This document shows, in pieces, positions 1 to 8,692 of a DNA stretch of 44,735 bases (position 1 is its first letter; the number at the start of each line of letters is the position of its first letter). The notes under the pieces were generated by a model. It ran no database searches. It was not told the DNA's origin and saw only the letters and a program-made list of their open reading frames with translations. Source of the stretch: Viridibacillus sp050279675 (GTDB taxonomy: Bacteria; Bacillota; Bacilli; Bacillales_A; Planococcaceae); the NCBI RefSeq assembly GCF_050279675.1, contig NZ_JBNNUK010000025.1, positions 1-44,735 of the forward strand, in the 5' to 3' direction. The position numbers and the translations under genes were made by a program.

Positions 1-347
1 AATAAGCGATACTGACGTAGGAGCGTGGCGATTTCACGTCGGGCCATCTCTGTTCCTTCTGTCAGTCCAATAGAGTTTATCGCAGCTTCAATAAGTAGCT
101 TTGCTTTAGGTAACTGCGGAACTCTCATCCCCTCTACCTGACGGTAGAGAAAAACAAGCTGTTCAGCACTTTTCTGTTCAATATCCTGTGGCAACGGAGT
201 CATTTCAAGCGTGGCAAGTGCCATCTTACCAAAAGACGGAAAGACTTGAGTAAACTCTGGAAAGTAACGATCCAGCCAACGAATGATTCGATATTTAATA
301 CTTGCTAAGTCCTCCGTTAATTTGGAACGAAGGGCAGAACCTTGCCG
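1..347 (-). pseudogene. IS110-family transposase, internal fragment
   Basis: Read on the minus strand, one open frame runs from a stop codon at 350-348 to the left window edge with no start codon. It begins GSALRSKLTEDL and continues through IRWLDRYFPEF and KMALATLEMTPLP. This is the look of the linker between the N-terminal DEDD domain and the C-terminal Transposase_20 domain of IS110-type DNA transposases. The N-terminal catalytic domain is missing on the right. The left part may continue outside the window, so whether the far end is intact is unknown. Assignment rests on motif recognition only. Confidence 0.6.
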
Positions 348-384
348 TTAAAATAACAAACACCGAAATTTGTCACAAAAATAA

Positions 385-621
385 CTACTTTTCTTTTCTA
401 TAAAATCGTTCACCTGTTTCTGCATTATAATATACTCTTTTTTTTTCACCCGTAACAGGGTCAAGATTCACCTCATTCGTTACCTCAAAACCTTTAGGAA
501 CTTCTTTTCCATGATTGCGTTTATATCGTTTGTCATATATAAAGTAACCAAGTAAGATACAAACGAGAGCAATACTAATTTGAAATAACAAATATATACC
601 TATCCCCAAAAATGTCGTCAT
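385..621 (-). CDS. small membrane protein downstream of UPF0145 gene
   Basis: This encodes 78 residues: one N-terminal membrane segment (about residues 4-27, LGIGIYLLFQISIALVCILL) and then a charged, tyrosine-rich tail on the cytoplasmic side (YYNAETGERFYRKEK). The start codon overlaps the stop of the upstream UPF0145 gene (ATG within 619-621, stop within 618-620), so the two are translationally coupled. I do not recognise a named family. The coupling suggests the two products work together, perhaps with this one as a membrane anchor for its neighbour; that is inference. Confidence 0.7.
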   Translation of the reverse strand: MTTFLGIGIYLLFQISIALVCILLGYFIYDKRYKRNHGKEVPKGFEVTNEVNLDPVTGEKKRVYYNAETGERFYRKEK

Positions 622-950
622 TTTAGCTTTTCCACAACAACTGCCGTTCCGTATGCAACAATTTCACTCATGTTTTTACCCATTTCACCAGAATCATATC
701 GCATCATGATAATAGCATTCGCTCCCATTTCGTTGGCATTCATAATCATACGGTCTATAGCTTCTTTTCTAGAATCTTCAAGCATGGCAGTATATTGCTT
801 GATTTCCCCTCCTACTAATCCTTTTAAGCCCGCCATAATATCCCCGCCTAGCCCCCTACTTCTTACAATCAGACCAAATACAGAACCTTTTACTTCGACA
901 ACTTTATACCCTTCAATGTGTTCTGTTGTTACTACTAGCACATTCATCAT
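618..950 (-). CDS. UPF0145 (YbjQ-type) protein
   Basis: This encodes 110 residues matching the YbjQ/UPF0145 family in length and in the conserved body: an N-terminal VVTTEHIEGY strand, a glycine-rich GLIVRSRGLGGDIMAGLKG segment, and a helix with RKEAIDRMIMNANEMGANAI. The family forms small oligomeric folds. It is sometimes called heavy-metal-binding by homology, but the molecular role is unsettled. The protein has no signal peptide and is probably cytosolic. The reading frame starts with two successive ATG codons and it is the first gene of a two-gene unit with the small membrane protein downstream. Confidence 0.85.
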   Translation of the reverse strand: MMNVLVVTTEHIEGYKVVEVKGSVFGLIVRSRGLGGDIMAGLKGLVGGEIKQYTAMLEDSRKEAIDRMIMNANEMGANAIIMMRYDSGEMGKNMSEIVAYGTAVVVEKLK

Positions 951-1191
951 CTCCTATGTTCTATTTATTATGTTAGACTCCGAAATCAATTATCATCTTT
1001 CATCTGAATTATAAAAAAACATAAAAATTAATCTACCGTCTATTTAAATAAGTTATTTGGAATTCAATTGTTTTCCGGAATTATCAAATTGAATAATCCC
1101 CTACATTTTTCTCCCCCAAATTGTTTATTTACCCTTAATACGGTTACGTTCGTCTAATCGTTCACTCACGAAAAAATAAATAAAAAAAATA

Positions 1192-1416
1192 TCAGGAATT
1201 TGATCCTGAGACCTTTCTTTTAAATATTTTTCTTGCAAAAACAAGGTAGATAATAAGATACGCTGGAAATTGAATAAGGCCTAAAAAGCCCCATAGCCAA
1301 GCATTGTGTCCCCTCTTCCGTGCATCCCAAAACATCCATGAGCTCTGACAAATCAGAATGACTGCAATCACGACGCATAACCAAAGCGGTGTGCTACTTA
1401 GTTCGTTTGAGTTCAT
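1192..1416 (-). CDS. sigY-operon small membrane protein (YxlD/YxlE-like)
   Basis: This encodes 74 residues with two membrane segments (about 12-28 and 42-62) joined by FWDARKRGHNAWLWGFLGL. That loop is typical of the short PLDc_N-type membrane proteins found in sigY operons (YxlD/YxlE in Bacillus subtilis). Its start overlaps the stop of the preceding gene by four bases, so it is translationally coupled third in the operon. In B. subtilis the Yxl membrane proteins restrain sigma Y. By position this product probably does the same, but I cannot tell YxlD from YxlE. Confidence 0.7.
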   Translation of the reverse strand: MNSNELSSTPLWLCVVIAVILICQSSWMFWDARKRGHNAWLWGFLGLIQFPAYLIIYLVFARKIFKRKVSGSNS

Positions 1417-1781
1417 TCATTACTGACCTTCTTTCTAGTTTTGTTAAGAGCTAAGGGCAATAAGATAATCCCCACAAGCTGAAAATAAAGAAAAAGAATT
1501 GGCTGACGATAAACGACAGCAATCCCAACCAAAAGCACAAATACTGCAACAGACATAAACGTGAGGAGGTCTTTCCATTGTTTTTTTTGTATTCTTTTTT
1601 TCTCTATTTCAACATTCTGTTGAAACCATTGTAAGTTTGGAGTAGATACTGGATTCCATTGATCCAGTTTTTCTAAACCATCTATTAATTGCTTAACCGT
1701 TAATTCATCTTCATCATCCAACATAGAATTGCTATTTTTAGAATCATACTCCTTCAAGTTCAGCCAACTCCTTTCGTACAC
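1413..1781 (-). CDS. probable anti-sigma component (YxlC-like)
   Basis: This encodes 122 residues. There is an acidic, soluble N-terminal half (SMLDDEDELTVKQLIDGLEKLDQW) and two hydrophobic segments near the C-terminus (about 72-90 and 94-112), a layout expected of a membrane-bound sigma restrainer. It overlaps the sigma factor gene upstream by 38 bases if the annotated start is right. A later start is possible: Met at residue 20 (MLDDEDE) would shrink the overlap. The assignment as a YxlC-type component comes mainly from the operon order sigma factor, soluble-plus-membrane protein, small membrane protein. Confidence 0.6.
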   Translation of the reverse strand: MYERSWLNLKEYDSKNSNSMLDDEDELTVKQLIDGLEKLDQWNPVSTPNLQWFQQNVEIEKKRIQKKQWKDLLTFMSVAVFVLLVGIAVVYRQPILFLYFQLVGIILLPLALNKTRKKVSNE

Positions 1782-2274
1782 TTTTTAGACCATTTGAAAC
1801 TCGAGATTTTACTGTTCCTTCTGCAATACCCATCATTTCTCCAATTTCCTTATATGAATATCCGTAATAATGCTTTAACACGATTGGCATACGTATTTCT
1901 TCATTAATTTGAGCAAGTACATCAAGTACATCAGTCCATTCTTCGTTCATATTGGCTGCATTCCATTTCATTTTTCGGAGCGCTTGTTCCTGCTCTAGCC
2001 AGTTTTTCTCCCGCTTCTTTCTACGCTGTTGATCGATAAAAAGGTTCATTGCAATTGTGATAAGCCATGAGGAAAACTTGGATTCACCATTATACAGTTG
2101 GATTTTTTCAATACACTTCATCATCGTCTCTTGTGTTAAATCTTCTGCGATTTGTGGATGAAGGGTAACTTTCATTAAATACTTTACGAGGAACGAATAA
2201 TTCTGTTGTAGCAGTTTCGAAAGCGCCAATGTATCTCCTTTTTTAGCCTTTCGAATTAAATCCTTTTCATCCAT
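1744..2274 (-). CDS. sigY: ECF RNA polymerase sigma factor, sigma-Y type
   Basis: This encodes 176 residues from the chosen start. Region 2 holds the promoter-opening motif (AEDLTQETMMKCIEKI, SSWLITIAMNLFIDQQRRKK). Region 4 holds the helix-turn-helix that reads the -35 box (YSYKEIGEMMGIAEGTVKSRV). The open frame extends six codons further upstream, but the ATG at 2274 has a GGAG nine bases before it and gives the usual length. It heads an operon with two membrane proteins that probably hold it inactive at the membrane. An autoregulatory promoter is seen just upstream. In B. subtilis sigma Y responds to nitrogen limitation and supports antimicrobial and prophage-related genes; the signal here is unknown. 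Confidence 0.85.
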   Translation of the reverse strand: MDEKDLIRKAKKGDTLALSKLLQQNYSFLVKYLMKVTLHPQIAEDLTQETMMKCIEKIQLYNGESKFSSWLITIAMNLFIDQQRRKKREKNWLEQEQALRKMKWNAANMNEEWTDVLDVLAQINEEIRMPIVLKHYYGYSYKEIGEMMGIAEGTVKSRVSNGLKSVRKELAELEGV

Positions 2275-2308
2275 GAGATCTACTCCATACAATAATAATC
2301 TATATGTA

Positions 2309-2335
2309 ATACGACTAACTGGGAAAAATCGTTCA
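2309..2335 (-). promoter_or_regulatory. candidate ECF (sigma-Y) autoregulatory promoter
   Basis: Reading the minus strand toward sigY, TGAAC lies at 2335-2331 and CGTAT at 2313-2309, separated by 17 bases. A TGAAC -35 box and a CGT -10 box are the usual ECF sigma recognition pattern, and sigma Y of B. subtilis uses a TGAAC-type -35. The -10 box lies about 35 bases before the chosen sigY start. Confidence 0.55.
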
Positions 2336-2514
2336 TTTTCAAACTAAAGAAACACAACAAAAACGTTTAGCCACCTATTAGTATTTATTAAGTAAGTTTA
2401 CTTGAAAGTTATATATTTGGCCAAAAACCAAAGTATTGTTGCTCATTCAACGAGTTCAGAATACTTGTTCAATTATTTTAGTATTATCAAACTACTCACA
2501 TGATTTGTTTAAGT

Positions 2515-2622
2515 ATGTCTTCTTTAACTAACCTGTCCCGTTAGTTTAAGTACATTACTTCACAATCTTTATAGTAACATTAACATAAATATCCAATAAG
2601 AAAATCATCTCACCCGGTGAAC
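2515..2622 (+). repeat. outlying copy of the array core element, single core plus shared flank
   Basis: TTAACTAACCTGTCCCGTTA sits at about 2524-2543 and is followed by a TTTAAGTACATTACTTCAC flank. The same core and flank recur in the cassette array 21-40 kb away. The central terminator hairpin is absent. Downstream sequence (AACATAAATATCCAATAAG, then AAATCATCTC) resembles that beside the other outlier near 8.6 kb. No gene is seen in 2275-2805 apart from the promoter and this repeat. Confidence 0.65.
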
Positions 2623-2805
2623 ATTACGAAGAATTGCTTGAATAAGCAATAACAAGAAGGTACGTGTTTGAAACATGTTTTTTTTCAGTGTTAAATTCTT
2701 TCACCCTTATTTGCTAATTATTCTCTAAGCCTTATGAATTATTAACTTACAAAATGGAGATAATGGATACCTGCACCAAACTCTAAAAGAAAGTGAGGAT
2801 ATTCA

Positions 2806-4031
2806 ATGAAAGGACATTTTTACAAGAGAGGTTGTAAGTGCAAGAAGAAAAAATGCAATTGTGGTTCCAAATGGGCTTTTACCATCGATATTGGAATAGA
2901 TCCTGAAACCGGAAAGAGAAAGTAAAAGACAAGGAGTGGTTTTAAGACTCAAGAAGAAGCTAAATCAACTGCTACCTCTCGCTTCCACGAAATAAACGAA
3001 GGAACCTATTTGGAAGAAACAAACCAAACGTTTAATGCATTTGCAATAGAGTGGCTTACGATCTACAGTGAAGCAAAAGATGTAAAGCCGGGAACAGTTC
3101 GCGTAAGGTAGCATGAATTGATAAGTTGATGCCTTATTTTGCTCAACTAAAATTGAAGGATATCACAAGAAAGCTCTATCAAGATGCTCTCAATGATTTA
3201 AAAGACAGAGGGTATTCTGACAGCACAAGGGAGGGAATATATCGAACTGGGAGGATGATTTTTCGGAAAGCATTAGAATTAGAGCTGATCAAGAAGGACC
3301 CCACCGAGTTTGCCTATCTCAAAAAAGGTAAAAAAACCATTGAACAGCTTGAGGAAGAAGAAATCCCTAAGTACTTGGAAAAAGAAGAACTTGCACTGTT
3401 CTTAAAAACCGCTAAGAATCAAGGATTGGCCCTAGACTACTTGATGTTTCTCACCCTATCCTATACAGGAATTCGCGTTGGTGAACTAGTAGCTCTCAAG
3501 TGGAAAGATATCGATTTCGTAAATCAGACAATCAGCATTACCAAAACCTATTACAACTCCAATAATAATACTGTTCAGTTTCAGTTGGTGACACCAAAAA
3601 CGAAAAAATCTAGACGAAAAATTGTTGTGGACGAAGATGTGATAAAAGCTTTAAGCTTTCACAAAGAAACTCCAGAGAAAATCATTCAGCAATTAGGTGA
3701 TGCTTATTATAATCAAGACTTCATCTTTGCTAAAACAGAGAGACAACCCGGATATCCTACAGTTATCAAAATGGTACAACTCAGGATGGCAAGACTTCTT
3801 GCAATCGCAAAATTAAATCCTGACTTAACACCTCATTCATTGAGGCATACACACACTTCACTATTAGCAGAAGCAGGTGTTGCACTCGAACAAATAATGG
3901 ACAGACTTGGTCATTTAGATGATCAAATCACCAAAAACGTCTATCTCCATGTAACGAAAGAAATGAAAAAAGAAGCTTCCCAAAAGTTTGCACAACTAAT
4001 GAGAAGCCTCCATTACTATCCTTTATATTAG
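2806..4031 (+). pseudogene. int: phage/ICE-type tyrosine integrase, inactivated
   Basis: The reading starts at ATG 2806 with a cysteine-rich AP2-like arm-binding start (KRGCKCKKKKCNCGSKWAF). An in-frame TAA lies at 2923-2925, a TAG at 3109-3111, and about one base is missing near 3121 (HEL-DKLMPYF in the repaired reading). From 3126 to 4031 the frame is open for 301 residues and contains the whole catalytic domain: first Arg in GIRVGELVALKW, HSLRHTH, LGH and the Tyr in KNVYLHVT. The repaired protein would be about 408 residues, like the Int of Bacillus phages and ICEBs1-type elements. Two stops plus a frameshift make full-length protein unlikely. No other phage or ICE genes lie nearby, so it is a relic. 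Confidence 0.85.
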
Positions 4032-4066
4032 CAAAATGTTAGCATTTCACTCTCACCTTACATACA

Positions 4067-4087
4067 AACCCTTATATATCAAGGGTT
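4067..4087. repeat. short inverted repeat after the integrase relic
   Basis: AACCCTT, a seven-base loop, then AAGGGTT. It lies 36 bases past the integrase stop, where an attachment site is often found. It may be an att core remnant or a weak hairpin. The other att copy was not seen in the window. Confidence 0.35.
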
Positions 4088-4220
4088 GCAGCGGCTTATT
4101 ACATCATGCCGCCCTTAAGACCTTTTTCTTTTAGAAAACAGTACACATGAGTTGATGGTTGATGTGATTCATTTTTTCTCTAACTTTTTAAGAGTTACAT
4201 CATTTCACTGTCCCCGTACA

Positions 4221-5183
4221 TCAACATTCTTTTCCAAAGTTATCAAGTAATGCACGCACTTCATCTGTTGATTTCGTGTTCATCAATTGATTTCTTAATT
4301 CAGCTGCTCCAGGGAATCCTTTGACATAGATTTTGAAAAAGCGATGAAGCCCTGTGATTGAACGTGGTAATACTTCCGCATATTGATCTTGAAGGTCGAG
4401 CTGCAGTCTTAATAGATCAAGATATTCTTTACTGCTATGCTCTTTTGGCTCTTTTTCAAAAGCAAAAGGATTTTTAAAAATACCTCGCCCGATCATAACA
4501 CCATCAATCCCGTATTGTTCAGCAAGTTGCAGCCCAGTTTGACGGTCAGGAATGTCTCCATTAATAGTTAGTAACGTATTTGGTGCGATACGGTCACGTA
4601 ATTTTTTGATCTCTGGAATCAGCTCCCAATGCGCATCTACTTGGCTCATTTCCTCTCTTGTACGTAAATGAATAGAAAGGTTTGCAATATCCTGTTTAAA
4701 AATATGAGTTAGCCACTCCTCCCACTCATTTAAATCCTTAAAGCCTAGTCGTGTCTTCACGCTTACAGGCAGTCCGCCCGCTTTTGCCGCTTGAATAAGT
4801 TCTGCCGCAACGTCTGGACGTAAAATAAGACCACTACCTTTTCCTCTCGATGCCACATTCGGTACAGGGCAGCCCATATTAATATCGATGCCTTTATATC
4901 CTAGCTCCGCCATACCAATACTCATTTGACGGAAATATTCGGGATTATCCCCCCATATATGTGCCACCATTGGCTGTTCATCTTCTGTAAAAACCAAACG
5001 GCCTTGCACACTTTTCATGCCCTCTGGATGACAATAGCTATCCGAATTTGTAAACTCTGTGAAAAATACATCCGGTCGACCGGCTTCACTTACTACGTGA
5101 CGAAAAACAACATCTGTCACATCTTCCATTGGTGCAAGTACAAAAAATGGTCGTGGTAAATCACGCCAAAAATTATCTATCAT
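4221..5183 (-). CDS. dus: tRNA-dihydrouridine synthase, YfjN type
   Basis: This encodes an FMN-dependent TIM-barrel enzyme that reduces uridine to dihydrouridine in tRNA. From Met at 5183 it has 320 residues, normal for the family. It shows the Dus start FVLAPMEDVTDVVFR (about 14-28), the catalytic cysteine in NMGCPVPNV (Cys105), the phosphate-binding GDIPDRQTG loop and the GVMIGRGIF strand. The whole sequence resembles B. subtilis YfjN, a second Dus beside DusB. A GTG seven codons upstream is possible, but the AGAGGA ribosome site lies inside that extension, favouring 5183. It appears to be a single-gene unit ending before the dead integrase. Confidence 0.93.
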   Translation of the reverse strand: MIDNFWRDLPRPFFVLAPMEDVTDVVFRHVVSEAGRPDVFFTEFTNSDSYCHPEGMKSVQGRLVFTEDEQPMVAHIWGDNPEYFRQMSIGMAELGYKGIDINMGCPVPNVASRGKGSGLILRPDVAAELIQAAKAGGLPVSVKTRLGFKDLNEWEEWLTHIFKQDIANLSIHLRTREEMSQVDAHWELIPEIKKLRDRIAPNTLLTINGDIPDRQTGLQLAEQYGIDGVMIGRGIFKNPFAFEKEPKEHSSKEYLDLLRLQLDLQDQYAEVLPRSITGLHRFFKIYVKGFPGAAELRNQLMNTKSTDEVRALLDNFGKEC

Positions 5184-5391
5184 TTTAAACTCAAATCCTC
5201 TCACTATGACTACAACTTCAAACTCTAGGTCAAAAAATATAAAGCCAAATGTCCCACTTCTTTTACACTTATATCATGTTTAATAACTTATTATCAAACA
5301 CAAGTACATTTGGAAATTAATAAATTTGTGAAAATCGGCAATGTTTATTTTAACGCAAATCTATCCTGAATGGTATTCTTATCACAAAAAA

Positions 5392-5430
5392 GCAGATGAT
5401 ATAGATTTTTTCTATATCATCTGCTTTTCT
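5392..5430. terminator. rho-independent terminator, likely bidirectional
   Basis: Arms GCAGATGATATAGA and its exact complement enclose a short T-rich loop, with an A-run before and TTTTCT after. It lies upstream of dus and downstream of nothing obvious on the plus strand. It separates dus from the PBP operon. The rest of 5205-5730 shows no gene. Confidence 0.7.
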
Positions 5431-5648
5431 ATTATACCAACTCCAACCACGTGACCGCTTCGACTTAATAGGTTTGAATTCTTTGTTGTGACGTTCTTGT
5501 TTCAAAACAGAAGCGTCGTTTCATAATCTTTCATAATTCTTAGGATAAAGATTTAATTTCAATGTGGCATACATCTTTACAAACTTCATGGATCTAATGT
5601 ATTTTTTATCATTACATCAAAATGACTAGAAATGGCTAAAAAAAGAGG

Positions 5649-5708
5649 TTGAATAGTATTTTTTAGAACTAAAAAACAAAGCACGAAAAGATGCTACATA
5701 CTATTCAA
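5649..5708 (-). terminator. long inverted repeat after the PBP gene
   Basis: TTGAATAGTAT at 5649-5659 and its complement ATACTATTCAA at 5698-5708 are 11-bp perfect arms. It lies 20-80 bases past the stop of the transpeptidase gene on the minus strand, so it could end that transcript. The stem is AT-rich and the loop is long, so its strength is uncertain. Confidence 0.4.
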
Positions 5709-5730
5709 ATTCTTTGTCAATTCACACAAA

Positions 5731-7911
5731 CTATTTGTAGTGTTCCTCTGGTTTTTTCATTTTCAGAATAATCTTCTTGTTTCCATTTAGTACAGTACCC
5801 GCTTTAACACTTTGTTTTTGTACATAGCCTTCGCCGTTAATTTCTATTTTAGCACCAGCCATTGCTTGATACGTTAAAACGTTGCGGAGTGACCAATCTG
5901 TAAAATCAGGTACTACTGAATCCCCCTCTGTTTTCAAAAATACAAAACCGCCTGATAAGATTGCTGTTTTTTCTGCAGGGTATTGATCCGTAATTTTATT
6001 ACCATTACCTATAATAACTGCTTCGACTCCATTTCCTTCAAATGCTTTTTCAACATCCTCAACATGTTGGCCTTTTAAGTTCTCCATCGTTTGAGATTTC
6101 GTTCTATTAATTTTTTGAGGCTTAATATTTAAGTACTTTAAACTACTTTCCATTACTGTATTAAATACTTTAGATGTTGGCTCAGAGCCTATTTCTGCTA
6201 GACCAAGTTTCGGTTTTCCCACAGCAATGTACATCACTAACTGAGGATCATCTGCTGGAGCCATACCTAAAAATGAATACAGAAAATAATTTTTCCCTCT
6301 TTTATCGTATTCGCCTGTTGAAGGGTCTGGCATTTGCGCAGTACCTGTTTTACCTGATACTTCATATTCCTGACTTGCAAAATCTTTAGCGGTTCCAAAT
6401 TCAGAAGTAATAGTAGTAGTCAAAATCTCTCTAACTTCTTCTGACGTTTTCTTAGAAATTGGTTTACCTTTAATAGTAGGCTTGTTTTCTTTGACGATTT
6501 CCTTCGTATTTGGATTTACAATTTTCTCAATTACATATGGTTCCATCATTTTGCCATCGTTCGCAATAGCTGAAACAGCTTGTATTAATTGTACAGGTGT
6601 AACTGTAGAGCCTTGTCCATAAGTTGTTGTTACACGGTTAATAGGATACTTATCTAAGATTTGACCTGTAGCTTCATTTGGTAAATCTATTCCTGTTTTT
6701 TCACCAAAACCAAATTTATTTACATAAGAAATAAATTTATCATCTCCTATTAATTTCAATAGATGAGCCATTCCTACATTGGAGGAACGTTGAATTCCTT
6801 CTAAATAGGTGATTGTTCCCCAACCTTGTCTGTCATTATGATCTCCAATTGGTACATTTCCTACCAAGTATTGACCAGACTGAAACGTAGCGTTAGGAAA
6901 CCATTTTCCTTCTTCGATTGCAGCTGCTAATGTAAATGTTTTCATCGTAGAACCTGGCTCTATCGTCAACTCTGTCAGTTGGTTTAACCAACTATTTTCA
7001 AGTCCAGTACCATCTTGTGGATTATATGTTGGTCTTTGCGACACAGCAAGTATTTCTCCCGTCTTCGGATTGGCAACGACTGCTACCATCGAATCAGGAT
7101 TATATTCCTTATAAACTTTAGACATTGAATCTTCTAAAAAGTTTTGAATGGTTTTATCAATCGTTAGATATACATCCGCTCCATCTTTTGCAGGTTCTAC
7201 CATCTTATCGCTATTAGGTAGCAAATACCCCCATATATCACTCTTATATTGAACCCTTCCATCAGTACCGGACAATTCTTTGTCGTAGATGGATTCTAGG
7301 CCCATTTTACCTACAGTTTTAGTTTGTCCATCTTGCTGAGTATCCCTTTGAGCTAAGCCGATTAAGTTCGATGCAAAGATACCATTTGGATAAAACCTCT
7401 TTGTTTCTTCCATGAAAATGATGCCTGGTAGCTTTTCACTACTAATTCCCTCCATTACTAAATGACTAATATTACGACCTGCAGCACCAAATTCTACTTG
7501 ACGAATTTCATTACCTTGCGCATTCTTCGCTTTTGTATTTAATTTATCAAATATATCTTTTTCACTAATAGGAATATATTCCGATAAAATTTTGGCAGTT
7601 TTTTCTTTATCTGCGACGTGCATAAGAGTTTTAGTTCCTTCAGATACTTTAGGACTAATTACAGCTACTAAGCGATAGTTAATAGTATCTTCTGCAATAA
7701 CTTGCCCTTGCCTATCGAAAATGTTCCCTCTATTAGCTGTAATTACTTTTGATCTTTCATATTTTGCTGCCGCTTTTGCCGCCAAAGCTTGCCCCTCTAC
7801 TTGTCCTGATGCTTGGATAAAAAATATACGGAAAAACATAGCAAAAAAAAGTCCTCCGTAAACGATTAACATTAGAAAAGCTCCCCATTGAAATCGAAAC
7901 TTTCTCTTCAT
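5731..7911 (-). CDS. class B penicillin-binding protein (PBP2B/SpoVD-like) with two PASTA domains
   Basis: This encodes a peptidoglycan D,D-transpeptidase of 726 residues. The order is one membrane anchor (about 12-32), PBP dimerisation domain (to about 235), transpeptidase domain (about 250-590), then two C-terminal PASTA repeats (about 606-663 and 664-717). Active-site motifs are complete: STMK with Ser321, SSN at 376-378 and KTG at 521-523. This is the build of the division enzyme PBP2B. Its start overlaps the stop of a tiny FtsL-like gene as ATGA. The usual dcw neighbours (rsmH, spoVD, mraY) are absent, so this may be a second, displaced divisome-type PBP rather than the housekeeping one. 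Confidence 0.92.
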   Translation of the reverse strand: MKRKFRFQWGAFLMLIVYGGLFFAMFFRIFFIQASGQVEGQALAAKAAAKYERSKVITANRGNIFDRQGQVIAEDTINYRLVAVISPKVSEGTKTLMHVADKEKTAKILSEYIPISEKDIFDKLNTKAKNAQGNEIRQVEFGAAGRNISHLVMEGISSEKLPGIIFMEETKRFYPNGIFASNLIGLAQRDTQQDGQTKTVGKMGLESIYDKELSGTDGRVQYKSDIWGYLLPNSDKMVEPAKDGADVYLTIDKTIQNFLEDSMSKVYKEYNPDSMVAVVANPKTGEILAVSQRPTYNPQDGTGLENSWLNQLTELTIEPGSTMKTFTLAAAIEEGKWFPNATFQSGQYLVGNVPIGDHNDRQGWGTITYLEGIQRSSNVGMAHLLKLIGDDKFISYVNKFGFGEKTGIDLPNEATGQILDKYPINRVTTTYGQGSTVTPVQLIQAVSAIANDGKMMEPYVIEKIVNPNTKEIVKENKPTIKGKPISKKTSEEVREILTTTITSEFGTAKDFASQEYEVSGKTGTAQMPDPSTGEYDKRGKNYFLYSFLGMAPADDPQLVMYIAVGKPKLGLAEIGSEPTSKVFNTVMESSLKYLNIKPQKINRTKSQTMENLKGQHVEDVEKAFEGNGVEAVIIGNGNKITDQYPAEKTAILSGGFVFLKTEGDSVVPDFTDWSLRNVLTYQAMAGAKIEINGEGYVQKQSVKAGTVLNGNKKIILKMKKPEEHYK

Positions 7912-8096
7912 TGGCTATACATTACTTTCACGATATTTTCGTTTAGCTTCAAGTCTAATGAGTTCGTAAATGACAATAATGCAATTACGATTATTATGGC
8001 ATGGAGAACACTTTCTACCTTAAACGATATTCTTTTAGAAGGTCTAGATGTTGGCTGCTGGATGTACTTTTGTTGATACCGATTTTGTAATGCCAT
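7908..8096 (-). CDS. short FtsL-like single-pass membrane protein
   Basis: This encodes 62 residues: a basic cytoplasmic start (about 1-30), one membrane segment (about 31-47, HAIIIVIALLSFTNSL) and a stub of about 15 residues outside. The layout and position before a class B PBP match FtsL, but FtsL of B. subtilis has 117 residues with a long extracellular coiled coil, which is missing here. AAGGGA lies nine bases before the ATG. The stop overlaps the PBP start as ATGA, arguing that it is translated and coupled. An overlapping plus-strand frame of the same length has no such support. The FtsL assignment is by context. Confidence 0.6.
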   Translation of the reverse strand: MALQNRYQQKYIQQPTSRPSKRISFKVESVLHAIIIVIALLSFTNSLDLKLNENIVKVMYSQ

Positions 8097-8584
8097 TTAA
8101 TCACTTCCCTTTTTCTTTAATTTTTTCTTCTATTCTTATTTTTGCAGTGAGAGGTCATTTAAGATTCGCCTTTTAGATAAGGATGAGAAAATAAATTGGT
8201 TTTATAAAGAATTCACATTATTAGGAATTCGCACTTCTCTCCTAATCTACTTGAAAAAATGAATCATTAGAAGAGAGGACATCTGTTACAGTTAAAGATT
8301 CCATCTTGGTTGAAGCGTAGAAACGTTCCTATTATTTAAGACGACTTCTCTTTTTTTCTAATGTTCTTCTTTTCTACGTAAAAATCCTCAATTTTAAATA
8401 TCACCCCAAATAAAATGACTACTCTATGTGAATAGTGTCTATATTCATTGGGAAGAAAAGCAATTAGTAGTATTGACGTTATTAAAATGGTGGCATAAGT
8501 ATCTAGTAACACTTATTTTGAAAATGTTTAATTACAGTTCCCTCTTTTTCATTTTGGCTATGGTCTGTTCATAAATGAATGTTC

Positions 8585-8692
8585 TTATTAAACAAAACTG
8601 CAAGGTTAGTTTAGGTAATTTTCTTCACATTGATTTTAACATATATATCCAACAAAAAAATCACCTCTTAGAAAAACTAAAGAGATGATTTT
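8585..8692 (+). repeat. second outlying, degenerate copy of the array core element
   Basis: TTCTTATTAAACAAAACTGC followed by AGGTTAGTTTAGGTAATTTTC keeps the core layout and the right flank type of array elements. It ends in CTTCACATT and an AACATATATATCCAAC stretch like the copy near 2.52 kb. The left arm has decayed. The long gene-free stretch 8097-9141 otherwise shows only a terminator at its edge. Confidence 0.5.
8658..8691. terminator. terminator-like hairpin
   Basis: AAATCACCTCTTA and TAAAGAGATGATTT pair with one mismatch around a seven-base loop, with an A-run before and T-run after. It lies in a gene-free region, so the transcript it would end is not apparent. Confidence 0.45.

Noticed and set aside
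670..1014. Plus-strand frame opposite the UPF0145 gene
   Set aside because: No ribosome site, and the minus-strand frame is a recognised family.
7888..8076. Plus-strand 62-codon frame over the FtsL-like gene
   Set aside because: No ribosome site; the minus-strand frame has a ribosome site and ATGA coupling to the PBP gene.
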